DNA of 64,000 nucleotides from Ignavibacteriales bacterium (GCA_020635275.1 JACKAA010000001.1:682001-746000), one strand, 5' to 3'; shown: positions 26,918-37,135, counted from the first letter of the stretch. Numbers and translations are program-made. Notes: generated by a model from the letters alone, not told the origin.

Positions 26918-27346
26918 TTAGCCTTGTTTTGTAAATTCTAAGCCTGCCATAACAACATTTCCTTGAAACTCAACTGGAAATCCGCTAATGGTGGCTTTGT
27001 CTCCAGTAACTGAATAAGCAGAAGAAGCCGGACTTTCGCCTTCAATTTCAAGAGTCAGTGTACCATTTGATGTCCCCCAAGTTCCTGTATCTACAGTAGT
27101 TCCATCAGAATCAATGGTAGTAAATTCAACAGTTCCATCATCATTAAAAACTGCTGTTAGAGATAATCCCAATGTCTCCGGAGATGCTGTGACCGGACTT
27201 GTAATTTGAGTTAAAACCCAGGTTCCAACTAAATCCTGATCAACTACTAATTCAGGTTCAGTTGATGATTTTTTATCATCACTGCAAGCAAAAATAATTA
27301 TTGCTAAAAATAATACTGTTAGGATTTTATTTATATTCTTCCCCAT
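26918..27346 (-). CDS. Lipocalin-like lipoprotein
   Basis: A 142-residue protein with an SPII signal (IIFAC) followed by a Ser/Glu-rich linker. The rest is a lipocalin-like or DUF5004-type beta-barrel (LVGTWVLTQI, VFNDDGTVEF, TGTWGTSNGTLTLEI). Proteins of this type are common surface lipoproteins of Bacteroidota with no established ligand. It is convergent with the TonB receptor, its stop 6 bases from that gene's end. Confidence 0.75.
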   Translation of the reverse strand: MGKNINKILTVLFLAIIIFACSDDKKSSTEPELVVDQDLVGTWVLTQITSPVTASPETLGLSLTAVFNDDGTVEFTTIDSDGTTVDTGTWGTSNGTLTLEIEGESPASSAYSVTGDKATISGFPVEFQGNVVMAGLEFTKQG

Positions 27347-27412
27347 TTTTCCCCTTTCTAAATTATGTTGTTTTGTAAAAAATAATAAGATTTACCAATA
27401 TACTAATAAATA

Positions 27413-28132
27413 TTATAGTTTATTAGAAACCTCTTTATCCAAAAACCAGGTCAAATTTCCATTAATTGCTTTAATATGTGATGCAGGATAATCATTATAA
27501 TTATTTTTTTTTTCAAAAATATTTTCAATTACTTTTGCCTTACTTTTTCCGGTAACCAAAAACGAAATGTTTTTTGCATTATTTATTAATGGACCGGTTA
27601 ATGTAATTCTTTTTTGTCCGCTTATTGGGTGCTCAGCAACATCACATATTTTAGCAGATGTCAACAGTTCCATTTGATTTGGAAAGATTGAAGCGGTGTG
27701 TCCATCTTCACCTAATCCCAGCATAATAAAATCAAATTGCGGAAAATTATTTTCTGATTTTAAGTTATTCTGAATTAATTTAGAATATCTTTCTGCTTCT
27801 TCTTTAGCATTAGCTTCACCCATTATTCTATGAATATTTTCCTTTGGAATTTTTTCAGAATTTAAAAATAAATTAAAAGCGTGTCCATAATTACTTTCAT
27901 CACTTTCCGCCGGAACACAACGTTCATCACCCCAATAAAAATGAACATTTTTCCAGTCAACATTTTGCAAATAGTTTTGTTTTAAAAATTTGAATAAAAT
28001 CTTTGGAGTATTCCCACCAGAAAGAGCTATATTAAATTTTCTGTTTTCAACTGCACTTTTTTTAATCAGTAAAATTAAATTTTCAGCAAATTGTTTTACC
28101 GTTTCTTCTTTTGTTTCGAATATGTATTTCAT
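27413..28132 (-). CDS. pgl: 6-phosphogluconolactonase
   Basis: A 239-residue SIS/NagB-fold enzyme with ALSGGNTP (substrate phosphate loop), WGDERCVP and GLGEDGHTASIFP, all diagnostic of the DevB/Pgl family. It hydrolyses 6-phosphogluconolactone. It follows zwf by 49 bases on the same strand, so the first two steps of the oxidative pentose phosphate pathway are encoded together. No 6-phosphogluconate dehydrogenase is in the window. Confidence 0.93.
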   Translation of the reverse strand: MKYIFETKEETVKQFAENLILLIKKSAVENRKFNIALSGGNTPKILFKFLKQNYLQNVDWKNVHFYWGDERCVPAESDESNYGHAFNLFLNSEKIPKENIHRIMGEANAKEEAERYSKLIQNNLKSENNFPQFDFIMLGLGEDGHTASIFPNQMELLTSAKICDVAEHPISGQKRITLTGPLINNAKNISFLVTGKSKAKVIENIFEKKNNYNDYPASHIKAINGNLTWFLDKEVSNKL

Positions 28133-28181
28133 AATATTTTAATCTGTTTAGTTTTCTTTCTCTTTTAAAAAAAAACTTTAT

Positions 28182-29708
28182 TTACAACTCACAATACTTT
28201 CCGTCATCAGCTAAATTTTTACAAGGATATCTCCAAGTAATACCTTGTTTTTCAATTAATTCATCTGCTTTTTCAGGACCCCAAGTTCCAGCCGGATAAC
28301 CGTAAATTTTTATTGATTTATCACTTTCCCAAACTTTTTGAATTGGAGCAATAAACTTCCACGCTTCTTCAACTGCGTCACCTCGGGCATATAAAGTTGA
28401 ATCGCCCAACATTGCATCATGCAGTAATCTTTCATATGCGTTTGGCATTTTTTCATCAGATATATCTTTATAGTGAAAATCCATATTTACATTTTGAACA
28501 TTAAATCCTGCTCCGGGCACTTTCATTCCAAACTTTAGCAAAATTCCTTCATCAGGCTGAATTCTAATAATTAACTTATTACATGCCTCTGAATTTGTCT
28601 TTTTACTAAAAAGATAATGCGGCGTTTCCTTAAAATGTATTACAATTTCTGTAACTTTTGTTGGAAGTCTTTTTCCGGTTCTGATATAAAATGGAACACC
28701 GCCCCAACGCCAGTTATCTATATAAAATTTTAATGCGGCATAAGTTTCAGTTTTTGATTTTGGATTAACACCTTTTTCTTCCCTATAACCTAAGACTTCT
28801 TCTCCTTTAATTTTTGAAGCTACATATTGTCCTCTAATTGAAAATGATTTTACTTCAGATTCTTTAATTGGTCTTAATGATTGAAAAACTTTTAATGTTT
28901 CATTTCTAATAGCTCGGGAATCTAATGATGACGGCGGCTCCATTGCTACAAAGCCGGCCATCTGCAAAAGATGATTCTGAACCATATCTCTTAGTGCACC
29001 AGAATTATCATAGTAACCGCCTCTTCCTTCAACACCTAAACTTTCTGCAGATGTAATTTCAACATGGTCAACATAATTTCTATTCCACAAAGGTTCATAA
29101 ATTCCATTTGAAAAACGCGTAACAAATAAATTTTGAACCGTCTCTTTTCCTAAGTAATGATCAATTCTATAAATCTGTTCTTCTTCATAATCTTCAAGAA
29201 GTTTTTTATTTAAGCTAATTGCAGTTTCTAAATTATATCCAAATGGTTTTTCAATTATTAGTCTTCTTATTCTATTTTGATTTTTATTTAATCCTTGCTG
29301 AGCTAAATATTTTGGAATAACTTCATACAAACTTGGCGGAGTTGAAAGATAAAATATATAATTTCCATTTGTATTTAACTTCTCATTCAGTTCATTTAGC
29401 TTATTTTTAACCAAACCATAATCATCAGCTTTAGATGTATCAATTGGCTGGTAATATAGATTTTTAACAAATTCATTAATTGTTTTTTTCGAAATATCTT
29501 TATCATCAAGAAATTCGTTTATACTTTCGGTCATTTCCGTTCTGAATGTTGAATCAGAATAATCAGTTCTGCTTACACCCAAAATTGCAAAATTTTCAGG
29601 CATTAAATTTTGATGATATAACTCAATTAATGCTGGTATTAATTTTCGCTTTGCTAAATCGCCCGAAGCGCCAAATATTACTAGAATTAAATTTTCAGGT
29701 CGCTGCAT
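28182..29708 (-). CDS. zwf: Glucose-6-phosphate 1-dehydrogenase
   Basis: A 508-residue enzyme of normal length. The N-terminal coenzyme motif GASGDLAKRK, the substrate and catalytic motif RIDHYLGKE and EKPFG are present. It oxidises glucose 6-phosphate to the lactone with reduction of NADP+. It is first in the zwf-pgl pair and divergent from the SDR gene at 29809, with about 100 bases between them. Confidence 0.95.
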   Translation of the reverse strand: MQRPENLILVIFGASGDLAKRKLIPALIELYHQNLMPENFAILGVSRTDYSDSTFRTEMTESINEFLDDKDISKKTINEFVKNLYYQPIDTSKADDYGLVKNKLNELNEKLNTNGNYIFYLSTPPSLYEVIPKYLAQQGLNKNQNRIRRLIIEKPFGYNLETAISLNKKLLEDYEEEQIYRIDHYLGKETVQNLFVTRFSNGIYEPLWNRNYVDHVEITSAESLGVEGRGGYYDNSGALRDMVQNHLLQMAGFVAMEPPSSLDSRAIRNETLKVFQSLRPIKESEVKSFSIRGQYVASKIKGEEVLGYREEKGVNPKSKTETYAALKFYIDNWRWGGVPFYIRTGKRLPTKVTEIVIHFKETPHYLFSKKTNSEACNKLIIRIQPDEGILLKFGMKVPGAGFNVQNVNMDFHYKDISDEKMPNAYERLLHDAMLGDSTLYARGDAVEEAWKFIAPIQKVWESDKSIKIYGYPAGTWGPEKADELIEKQGITWRYPCKNLADDGKYCEL

Positions 29709-29808
29709 TATTTTAGCCTTTCTTATCTTTGTTCTGTTTTCAAAAACTTTTTACAAATATATTTATATTATAACAAATCATTTTGAAAGAATAAATGTGA
29801 GGAGTTAC

Positions 29809-30795
29809 TTGAAAGTTTTATTTATTGGTGGAACCGGAAATGTTAGTACAGAAGTGAGTAAACTTTGTGTTAAAAATGAAATTGACCTTTTTCTTTTAAA
29901 CAGAGGGAAAAGAAATGTTAAAATTGAAGGTGCAAACGAAATAATTGGTGATATTTCTGATATTGAAAGCTGCATAAAAGTTTTAGAAAATCATAATTGG
30001 GATGTTGTTGTAAACTGGATTGCTTTCACAAAACAAGATGTTGAAAATGATATAAAATTATTTTCCGGAAAAACGAAGCAATATATTTTTATAAGCTCGG
30101 CATCTGCTTATCAGAAACCACCATCTTCTCCATTTATAACTGAATCAACTCCGCTTAAAAATCCTTTTTGGCAATATTCAAGAAATAAAATTGAATGCGA
30201 AGAAACATTAATGAATGAATATAGAAATAATGATTTTCCAGTTACAATTGTAAGACCTTCGTTGACTTATGATACTGTTATTCCAGTACCAATTGGCGGT
30301 TGGACAGAATATACAATTGTTGACAGAATCAAAAAAGGAATGAAAATTATTGTTCATGGTGATGGAACTTCACTTTGGACAATTATGCACGCTAAAGATT
30401 TTGCAAAAGGTTTTATTGGACTTCTTGGGCATCAACAAGTAATTGGAGAATCATTCCACATTACCTCAGATGAAATTTTAACCTGGAATCAAATACATGA
30501 AGCACTTGCTGAAGCGGTAGGTAACAAAGCAAATATTGTACATATCCCATCAGAGGTTCTTGCTGAATATGATGAAAACTTAACCGGCGGTTTACTTGGA
30601 GATAAAGCTCATAGTGTTATTTTTGATAATTCAAAAATAAAAAGATATGTGCCAAATTTTACCGCTACAATTCCTTTTAAACAAGGAATAAAAAACACAA
30701 TTGATTGGTTTGAAGCTGATCAAAAACGTCAAATTATAAAGGAAGAAACAAATGATTGGTTTGATAAAGTTATTTCTGATTTTGAAAAACATTAA
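29809..30795 (+). CDS. NAD-dependent epimerase/dehydratase-type SDR
   Basis: An extended SDR with KVLFIGGTGNVS at the very N-terminus and the active-site YSRNK (Tyr, Lys) after a SSASAY serine strand. The frame is open from a GTG at 29797. I prefer the TTG at 29809 because GAGGAG (29799-29804) lies 4 bases before it and the protein then starts MKVLFIGG, giving 328 residues. Related proteins act on nucleotide sugars or as atypical reductases. The substrate is unknown. The next gene encodes a permease 35 bases downstream. Confidence 0.8.
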   Translation: MKVLFIGGTGNVSTEVSKLCVKNEIDLFLLNRGKRNVKIEGANEIIGDISDIESCIKVLENHNWDVVVNWIAFTKQDVENDIKLFSGKTKQYIFISSASAYQKPPSSPFITESTPLKNPFWQYSRNKIECEETLMNEYRNNDFPVTIVRPSLTYDTVIPVPIGGWTEYTIVDRIKKGMKIIVHGDGTSLWTIMHAKDFAKGFIGLLGHQQVIGESFHITSDEILTWNQIHEALAEAVGNKANIVHIPSEVLAEYDENLTGGLLGDKAHSVIFDNSKIKRYVPNFTATIPFKQGIKNTIDWFEADQKRQIIKEETNDWFDKVISDFEKH

Positions 30796-30830
30796 ATAAA
30801 AATTAGTATGAATTCATATGAGGAATAAAA

Positions 30831-31355
30831 TTGTCGAAGAAAAGGAGAAATTCTAAAATGCTAGTTCCAACAATTATTATGGGAATAATTGCTATAACTT
30901 TGGTTTTTATTGGTTACAGTAAGGGAAATGGCGAATATATAATTGGTTTAAAATCTGCTTTCACAATGACTTGGCAAATTTTACCGCTGCTTATTTTTGC
31001 TTTTATTGTCGCAGGAATGGTTCAAGTTTTACTTCCTCAAGAAATGCTTTCAAAATGGGTAGGTAATGAATCCGGCTTTAAAGGAATTCTAATTGGATCA
31101 ATCGTAGGCGGATTAGCTCCAGGTGGACCTTATGTTAGCTTACCAATTGTAGCTGGATTATTAAAATCTGGCGCAAGCGTTGGAACAATGGTTGCTTTTT
31201 TAACAGGATGGTCACTTTGGGCAGTTGGCCGTTTGCCAATGGAAGTTGGAATTCTTGGCTGGAAATTTACTCTTATTCGCTTAGCATCAATTTTTATTTT
31301 TCCGCCAATTGCAGGTATAATTGCACAATATTTGTTTTCTCACGTAAAACTATAA
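30831..31355 (+). CDS. Half-size permease of the ArsP/DUF318 type
   Basis: A 174-residue membrane protein with about five hydrophobic segments and the Gly/Pro-rich signature GGLAPGGPYVSLPI followed by GASVGTMVAFLTGWS. This matches one half of predicted permeases such as ArsP, which are usually about 300 residues with two such modules. The function may be efflux of organo-metalloids or another solute. I keep the TTG start (GAGGA 6 bases upstream). An ATG at 30858 with AAGGAG upstream is the alternative. Confidence 0.72.
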   Translation: MSKKRRNSKMLVPTIIMGIIAITLVFIGYSKGNGEYIIGLKSAFTMTWQILPLLIFAFIVAGMVQVLLPQEMLSKWVGNESGFKGILIGSIVGGLAPGGPYVSLPIVAGLLKSGASVGTMVAFLTGWSLWAVGRLPMEVGILGWKFTLIRLASIFIFPPIAGIIAQYLFSHVKL

Positions 31356-31373
31356 ATATTATAAGGAGGAAAG

Positions 31374-31697
31374 ATGTATAAATTAAAAAGTATTGATATT
31401 GGTAGTGTAATTATTTATTCGTTCTTAATGTATTTAATTTTAGGTTTAATAATTTTTTTACCTCTCGGTTTATTGGTTTCTGCAATTTCAACTTTTTTGC
31501 CTGATACAAGCGATTTTGATTCAACTATTTTACCATTTTTCGGTGGTGTTTTTATTTTACTTATTCCGATCTTTTATGCGGTTTTGGGATCTGTTGTTAA
31601 TGCGGTAATAGTTCTATTATATAATCTAATTTCCAAAAAATTTGGAGGAATAAAAATTGAATTGGAAAATTTAGATCAAATTGAATCAGAACAATAA
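31374..31697 (+). CDS. Small membrane protein of unknown function
   Basis: A 107-residue protein behind a very strong AAGGAGG site. It has two hydrophobic regions (about 14-40 and about 54-82), the first long enough to be a hairpin, and a charged C-terminal tail (ELENLDQIESEQ). It lies 18 bases after the permease gene and is probably cotranscribed, so it could be an accessory subunit. No family is recognised with confidence. Confidence 0.7.
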   Translation: MYKLKSIDIGSVIIYSFLMYLILGLIIFLPLGLLVSAISTFLPDTSDFDSTILPFFGGVFILLIPIFYAVLGSVVNAVIVLLYNLISKKFGGIKIELENLDQIESEQ

Positions 31698-31749
31698 GTA
31701 ATTATATTAAGTAGTTACTTTACATATTTTCTTAATCAAAACCGTGTCA

Positions 31750-32922
31750 TCATTTTAAATATCTTAAACTTAAACACGTCATATCATCTGATGGTTGAAT
31801 ACCATCTGAAAATGTTATAACCTCTTTTATAACATTTTCAACAATTTCTTTTACATTTTCTTTACTATTCTTTTTAAGAGTTTCGAAAAGCCGATATTCT
31901 TCAAATTCTATATCATCTTTATTAAAAGATTCGGTTATACCATCAGTATAAAGAAAAATTGATTCATTTTTATTAAGCTTAATTATATTTGATTCATACT
32001 CAACATCACTTACTGCACCTAGCAATAAACCTCCAATATTTTCAAGTTCCTCAATCATACCGAACTCTGTAATTAGGCATGGAAGATTATGTCCACCATT
32101 TGAGTATTCAAACGAACCGTTTCGTGTATCAAGTATACCATAAAAAAGAGTAATAAACATATTCGCCGGACTTTCGTTAACAAGAATATTATTTACTTCA
32201 TATAATACTCTATCAGTTGGAAGTCCTTTGCTTGCTGTTGCTTTAATTAAAGTCCTACAGACCGCCATTAGTAAAGCTGCCGCAATCCCTTTGCCAGAAA
32301 CATCACCAATTACAATTCCTAAACGATATTTATCAATAAGAAAAAAATCATATAGATCTCCTCCAACTTCTTTTGCAGTTTTCATTTTTGCATAAATATC
32401 AAACTCAGGCCTATTAGGAAATGCCGGAAATTTTTTGGGAAGTATGGATGTTTGAATAGTTGTTGCAATATCAAGCTCTTGCTGAAATGCTATTAATTTT
32501 TCTCTTGATTTAATTGCTTGTTTATAAGTTTGTATCTCTTTTAATGATTTCTCAATCGTTATTTCCAAATCTCTTAAGTTTATTGGCTTAGTTATAAAAT
32601 CATATGCTCCTCTATTCATTGCCGTTCTAATATTTTCCATATCACCATAAGCAGAAACAATTATTGATCTTAGCAATCTGTTTTTCAACTCATTAATTTT
32701 GGTTAGAAAAGTTAAACCATCCATAACCGGCATGTTTATATCGGTCAGTACTAGATTTATCATTTCATTATTATTAACAATATCAAAAGCTTGAGCTCCA
32801 TTTTGTGCAAATAAAAATTCGTATTCATTTGAGCTAATTTTTTTGCGGAATTTTTGCTGAATTAAAAATTCTAAATCCGGTTCGTCATCAACTACTAATA
32901 TTAAATTTTGGTTTTCATTCAT
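31750..32922 (-). CDS. Response regulator with PP2C (RsbU-type) phosphatase output
   Basis: A 390-residue protein. The N-terminal receiver has VDDE and phospho-acceptor Asp61 (LTDINMP), and a linker helix follows. A SpoIIE/RsbU serine phosphatase domain runs from about 165 to 390 with DLYDFF, GDVSGKG and DGITE metal-binding motifs. Such proteins dephosphorylate an anti-sigma-factor antagonist in partner-switching pathways. It is third in a likely operon after the propeller kinase (33332-37102) and a single receiver (32927-33304). No anti-sigma factor or antagonist is encoded nearby. Confidence 0.88.
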   Translation of the reverse strand: MNENQNLILVVDDEPDLEFLIQQKFRKKISSNEYEFLFAQNGAQAFDIVNNNEMINLVLTDINMPVMDGLTFLTKINELKNRLLRSIIVSAYGDMENIRTAMNRGAYDFITKPINLRDLEITIEKSLKEIQTYKQAIKSREKLIAFQQELDIATTIQTSILPKKFPAFPNRPEFDIYAKMKTAKEVGGDLYDFFLIDKYRLGIVIGDVSGKGIAAALLMAVCRTLIKATASKGLPTDRVLYEVNNILVNESPANMFITLFYGILDTRNGSFEYSNGGHNLPCLITEFGMIEELENIGGLLLGAVSDVEYESNIIKLNKNESIFLYTDGITESFNKDDIEFEEYRLFETLKKNSKENVKEIVENVIKEVITFSDGIQPSDDMTCLSLRYLK

Positions 32923-32926
32923 AATC

Positions 32927-33304
32927 TTATACCTGATTAAAATAATGTAGTTTTTCTTTCAATAAATTGAATTCAAGAGGTTTGGTAAAATAATCGTCTG
33001 CACCATTTTTTAAAGCTAAGCTATAACTTTGTTCGTCACCATAAGCAGTAATCATTATAACCTTTAAAGCAGGGTATCTAATTTTTATTTTTTTTAATAA
33101 TTCTGTTCCAGACATTTCCGGCATATTAATATCTGTTAAAACATAATAGTCTGTTCTATTTTGAATTGATTCAATAAACTCTAAAGCTGATTGTCCATTA
33201 AAAGCAAATTTAATTTGAACTTCTCCAGATTTAAGTTCCTTTCTAAATTTTTGCTTAAATAAAAACTGAACATCCTGTTCATCATCAACCACTAATAATT
33301 TCAT
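32927..33304 (-). CDS. Single-domain response regulator
   Basis: A 125-residue CheY-like receiver only, with DDE at 7-9, Asp58 as phospho-acceptor (LTDINMPEMSG) and the KPL lysine. It has no output domain. Its first 60 residues resemble the receiver of the following phosphatase (both have a QKFRKEL/QKFRKKI helix), suggesting a local duplication. It lies between a large sensor kinase and the RsbU-type regulator and may act as a phosphate sink or relay between them. Confidence 0.88.
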   Translation of the reverse strand: MKLLVVDDEQDVQFLFKQKFRKELKSGEVQIKFAFNGQSALEFIESIQNRTDYYVLTDINMPEMSGTELLKKIKIRYPALKVIMITAYGDEQSYSLALKNGADDYFTKPLEFNLLKEKLHYFNQV

Positions 33305-33331
33305 CTATTCCCCTTAATACAATAACTAATT

Positions 33332-36300
33332 TTAATTTTCTTTTTTAGGTAATATTATTATAAACTCTGTGAATTTATTTTCCTCTGAATTAAAATATAT
33401 TTGACCTCCATGTTCTTTAACAACAATATCGTAGCTAAGTGAAAGTCCTAGCCCAGTTCCTTCTCCTGCTGGTTTTGTAGTAAAAAATGGATTGAAAAGG
33501 TTTTTCTTTATATTTTCTGGAATTCCGCTTCCATTATCTTTAATAATTATTTTAACTTGATCACTTAAGTTCACTGTTTCAACAATAATAATCGGTTCGA
33601 ATTTATCTCCGACTTTTTGTTTATGAGCATTTGCAGCATAACATGCATTGTTTAGAATATTTAGAAATACACGACTTATATCTTGAGGTATAATATTTAA
33701 TTTTCCAATTGATTCATCATAATTTTTTTCTATTGTTATGTTAAAACCTTTATCTTTTGCTCTAAATCCATGATATACTAAATTTAAATATTGATCAAGC
33801 AATTCATTAATATCAACTAAAGATCGTTCTCCCGAATTACCTCGAGAATGTAACAGCATGCTTTTTACAATACTATCAGCTCTTGTACCGTGTGAATTAA
33901 TCTTAGAAATAACCTCATTTAAATTTTCAAGAATATCTTTAATTTCGCCGGTTGTGTCCTCTTTTAGCAAATCCTTATTTTCTTCTAATTTATCTTTTAA
34001 TTCCTCAATCAATTCAATTGATACTTCTGCAAAATTATTTACAAAGTTTAATGGATTCTTAATTTCATGTGCTATACCAGCTGTTAATGTTCCAAGCGAA
34101 GCTAATTTTTCTTGAATAATTAATTGTTCATGTGTTTTTAATATTTCATTATTCTTTTCTTGAAGTATTTTTAGTGATTGAGCTTTTGATATTGCTGATA
34201 CTGCATGTTCTCTAAATTTATTCAAAATTCTTGCCGTTGATAAATCAAAGGATTCTGTTTCAGCGAAGCTGTCAAAAACTACATATGCTTCAATAATATT
34301 TTCTTTTTCAACCTCCATAACAAGAATTGACTTTACATTTTTAAAGTCATTTTGAATATTATGTTCAAATAAATTTTTCTTATTCTTCAGTATATATATG
34401 CCTTTTTCAATTTCATTCGAATTTTCTGTATATCTTAATTTTAGTTCTTCCGAAGTAAAAGTTACCGTCTTTAATTCTGATTTCGTGTATCCTAATGAAT
34501 GCGCAACTCGATATTGATTGTCATGATGATCTAATAAAAATATTACAGCTTTTTCTGCTTGAGGTATAAATTTTATTGTCTGATTTAAAAGTGAGTTAAA
34601 AAGATTATCAAGGTTATCAGCTTTATTAATTACTCTAACAAGCATGTCAACCGTCTCAAGTTCTTCGGCTTGAGTTTTAATTAGTTCAGCTTCTCTTATT
34701 TTAGCTCTGTCTCTTTCTTTTTTTACCAATCTTTTCCGCTGAATTCTATCAACAATGAAAATACCTAGTGAAATTATTAAGAGATATAATAGATAAGCCC
34801 ACCATGTTAAATACCAAGGAGGCAAAACTTTAAAAATAAATTGATCTTCATTTCCAATTATTCCATAAATATTTTTTGATCTTACCTTAAAATTATATTC
34901 ACCTTGAGCTAAGTTTGTATATTCTTTTTTTGTCGTCCTTAGCCATTGTGACCAATTTTCATCATTACCTTCTAAAAAATATTGGTAAAGTGTTTCGTTG
35001 GAGTTATCATAACTGGTGGATGAATAGTCAAAAACAACATCATTTTTTGAATAAGGAAGTATTATTTCACCATTATTGTTAGTGACAGTTTGAGCTCCAT
35101 AATAGATTACAGTATCACTACTTGCAGTAACTTTTCTTATTAAAGTTGAAAATGGTTCGTTGTAATTTTTATTTATTGTCGGATCATATATTATTAAACC
35201 TTCATCAGAATTTAGCCATAATAACTCTTTTGCGTTTTCTGAATAATAATCAGGATAAAAATTACTAACTAAACTCAAATCTAATCTTTGTAATTCAGGA
35301 TTTGGTTTCCATTCATATTTTCCATCATTTCCTAATAATACTTTTCCCATTTGTAGTTTTTCATTTATCTCGGCTAATATCCAATAAGAATTGTTAATAC
35401 TTTTTTTTATGATGTTAATTCTATTTTTTGGATTTGATAATTCTGAACCCAAAGTTGAATCAGGTGAAAATTCTTTTGTTGACTTATTAAAATTGAATAT
35501 GCCTTTATCTGTAAAGATCAACAATTTATTTTGAAGATAAATTATGCTTGATAAATAAGCGGATAAGTTTTTAAGGACATCATAAGTTTCGTATTTAATA
35601 TTCTTATCAGAACCTTTTGAGAATTCATTTAAATCTCCTGAAACATAGGTCAATTTATGGGAATAGCTTGCCAACCATAAACTTCCATCTTTCTCCTCTG
35701 CAATATCAAAATAATCTGTATCTATATCTTTTTCAAAAATAACTTTTAAATCTTTATTTGACTTTTGAAAAACTGTGAATCCGCCATATTCAGCAGCATA
35801 AATTCTATTTTCATATACGTCAGAGTTAAATATTGAATTTGCTAATTTATCGTTTAATTCAGGATTTAATATATTGCCATTTACAGTTGTTGTTCCCCAA
35901 TTAGTTGCAGCCACTAATACATTACCAACATCTAATAAAGAATAAGCAGGTTTATTACTGCCTTCAGTTAATTGAAACAAAGAATTTTCTTTTGATAAAT
36001 AAAGTACCCCTAATTCATTTCCGACATACAAATTATTATTAAAGCGTACTACATCATTGGATTTATCTCTTAATTTTCCATTATTGTTTATTATTGAAAA
36101 AGGTGACGGCTCTTCGCAAAAAGAAATGCCATTAGCTGTTGCTAACCATAAACCACCTTGTTTTAGAGAGAACACATCATAAATAACATCTGAAGATAAA
36201 CCGGAATCTTCATTTATAATTTTGAGTAAATTTCCTTGTTTGTCAACAATAACAACACCGCCTCTTTGTGTAGCAAATGCATAATTTCCGTTTGCAGTTT

Positions 36301-37102
36301 CGCAAGCGTTATATATTTGGTTCTTTGTTAAATATTCATCAGCATTGGTTATAAATTGACTAAACTTTTTCCCATCATGAAGAAAAAGGCCTTCTCCATT
36401 TGTTGTAACTAGTATCTTTTTAGAACCATTATTAAATGGCAGCATATCATAAACACCAATGTCTTTAAAGAAATCACCATCGGGCATAAGTTTAATTTTA
36501 TCTCCATCAATCATCATTAGACCAACATCAGCATTTCTAGAATATATTGTATCATTCACATTATATAATCTAAATGCATAGATTGAATCCCAAACTGTAA
36601 CTTTATTTTCAACAATTCTAAACACTTTGTCTTTCGACTTAAAAAATACTCCTTTGGCTGAAACAGCTACATCCCACATCTCACCAAAATTTTTATCTTT
36701 TTCATCTAGGTAATTAAGTAAAGATTTAAACTGCAATTGACCGTTTGAATTAGATTCAAGATAACCAAAATCTGCGTAGGCACTGGCATAAATAGTTCCT
36801 TTATTATTTACAGCAAGTGTTCTTGCTCCATTTGTGTTGGGAACTTTAATCAGTCTCCAATTATTTCCGTCATATTCTAAAATTCCTTTTTCGTTTCCAA
36901 AGTACATTACTCCACGTGTATCTTGTATTACACTCCAATTTGAAGCACTGCCTTTATAAATTTTATTACTATAATTTTTAATGAATGGTTTTGATATTTT
37001 TTTAAAGTCAAAACTAGAGCTTTGACAAAATAGAGTTGTAATAAAAAGCAAGTGAAAGTAAAAATGATATTTTGAAATTAATATTTGATAAATTCTAGGC
37101 AT
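33332..37102 (-). CDS. Periplasmic-propeller sensor histidine kinase with GAF domain
   Basis: A 1256-residue protein. After a signal/anchor segment come two-component-regulator propeller repeats (about 50-640), each with a W-V/D-x-G pattern, then a Y_Y_Y domain (about 680-765) and one transmembrane segment at about 775-795. A coiled linker, a GAF domain (about 820-980) and the kinase core follow. The H-box is HEIKNPL with His1012. The C-terminal ATPase shows the NNACYA N-box, DNGSGI and GTGLGLSLSYDI. The extracellular propeller would sense an envelope or polymer signal. No DNA-binding output is fused, so it should act through the two receivers downstream. Confidence 0.9.
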   Translation of the reverse strand: MPRIYQILISKYHFYFHLLFITTLFCQSSSFDFKKISKPFIKNYSNKIYKGSASNWSVIQDTRGVMYFGNEKGILEYDGNNWRLIKVPNTNGARTLAVNNKGTIYASAYADFGYLESNSNGQLQFKSLLNYLDEKDKNFGEMWDVAVSAKGVFFKSKDKVFRIVENKVTVWDSIYAFRLYNVNDTIYSRNADVGLMMIDGDKIKLMPDGDFFKDIGVYDMLPFNNGSKKILVTTNGEGLFLHDGKKFSQFITNADEYLTKNQIYNACETANGNYAFATQRGGVVIVDKQGNLLKIINEDSGLSSDVIYDVFSLKQGGLWLATANGISFCEEPSPFSIINNNGKLRDKSNDVVRFNNNLYVGNELGVLYLSKENSLFQLTEGSNKPAYSLLDVGNVLVAATNWGTTTVNGNILNPELNDKLANSIFNSDVYENRIYAAEYGGFTVFQKSNKDLKVIFEKDIDTDYFDIAEEKDGSLWLASYSHKLTYVSGDLNEFSKGSDKNIKYETYDVLKNLSAYLSSIIYLQNKLLIFTDKGIFNFNKSTKEFSPDSTLGSELSNPKNRINIIKKSINNSYWILAEINEKLQMGKVLLGNDGKYEWKPNPELQRLDLSLVSNFYPDYYSENAKELLWLNSDEGLIIYDPTINKNYNEPFSTLIRKVTASSDTVIYYGAQTVTNNNGEIILPYSKNDVVFDYSSTSYDNSNETLYQYFLEGNDENWSQWLRTTKKEYTNLAQGEYNFKVRSKNIYGIIGNEDQFIFKVLPPWYLTWWAYLLYLLIISLGIFIVDRIQRKRLVKKERDRAKIREAELIKTQAEELETVDMLVRVINKADNLDNLFNSLLNQTIKFIPQAEKAVIFLLDHHDNQYRVAHSLGYTKSELKTVTFTSEELKLRYTENSNEIEKGIYILKNKKNLFEHNIQNDFKNVKSILVMEVEKENIIEAYVVFDSFAETESFDLSTARILNKFREHAVSAISKAQSLKILQEKNNEILKTHEQLIIQEKLASLGTLTAGIAHEIKNPLNFVNNFAEVSIELIEELKDKLEENKDLLKEDTTGEIKDILENLNEVISKINSHGTRADSIVKSMLLHSRGNSGERSLVDINELLDQYLNLVYHGFRAKDKGFNITIEKNYDESIGKLNIIPQDISRVFLNILNNACYAANAHKQKVGDKFEPIIIVETVNLSDQVKIIIKDNGSGIPENIKKNLFNPFFTTKPAGEGTGLGLSLSYDIVVKEHGGQIYFNSEENKFTEFIIILPKKEN

Positions 37103-37135
37103 TTATTTTTATAAGTTATTAATAATATTTGCTTA

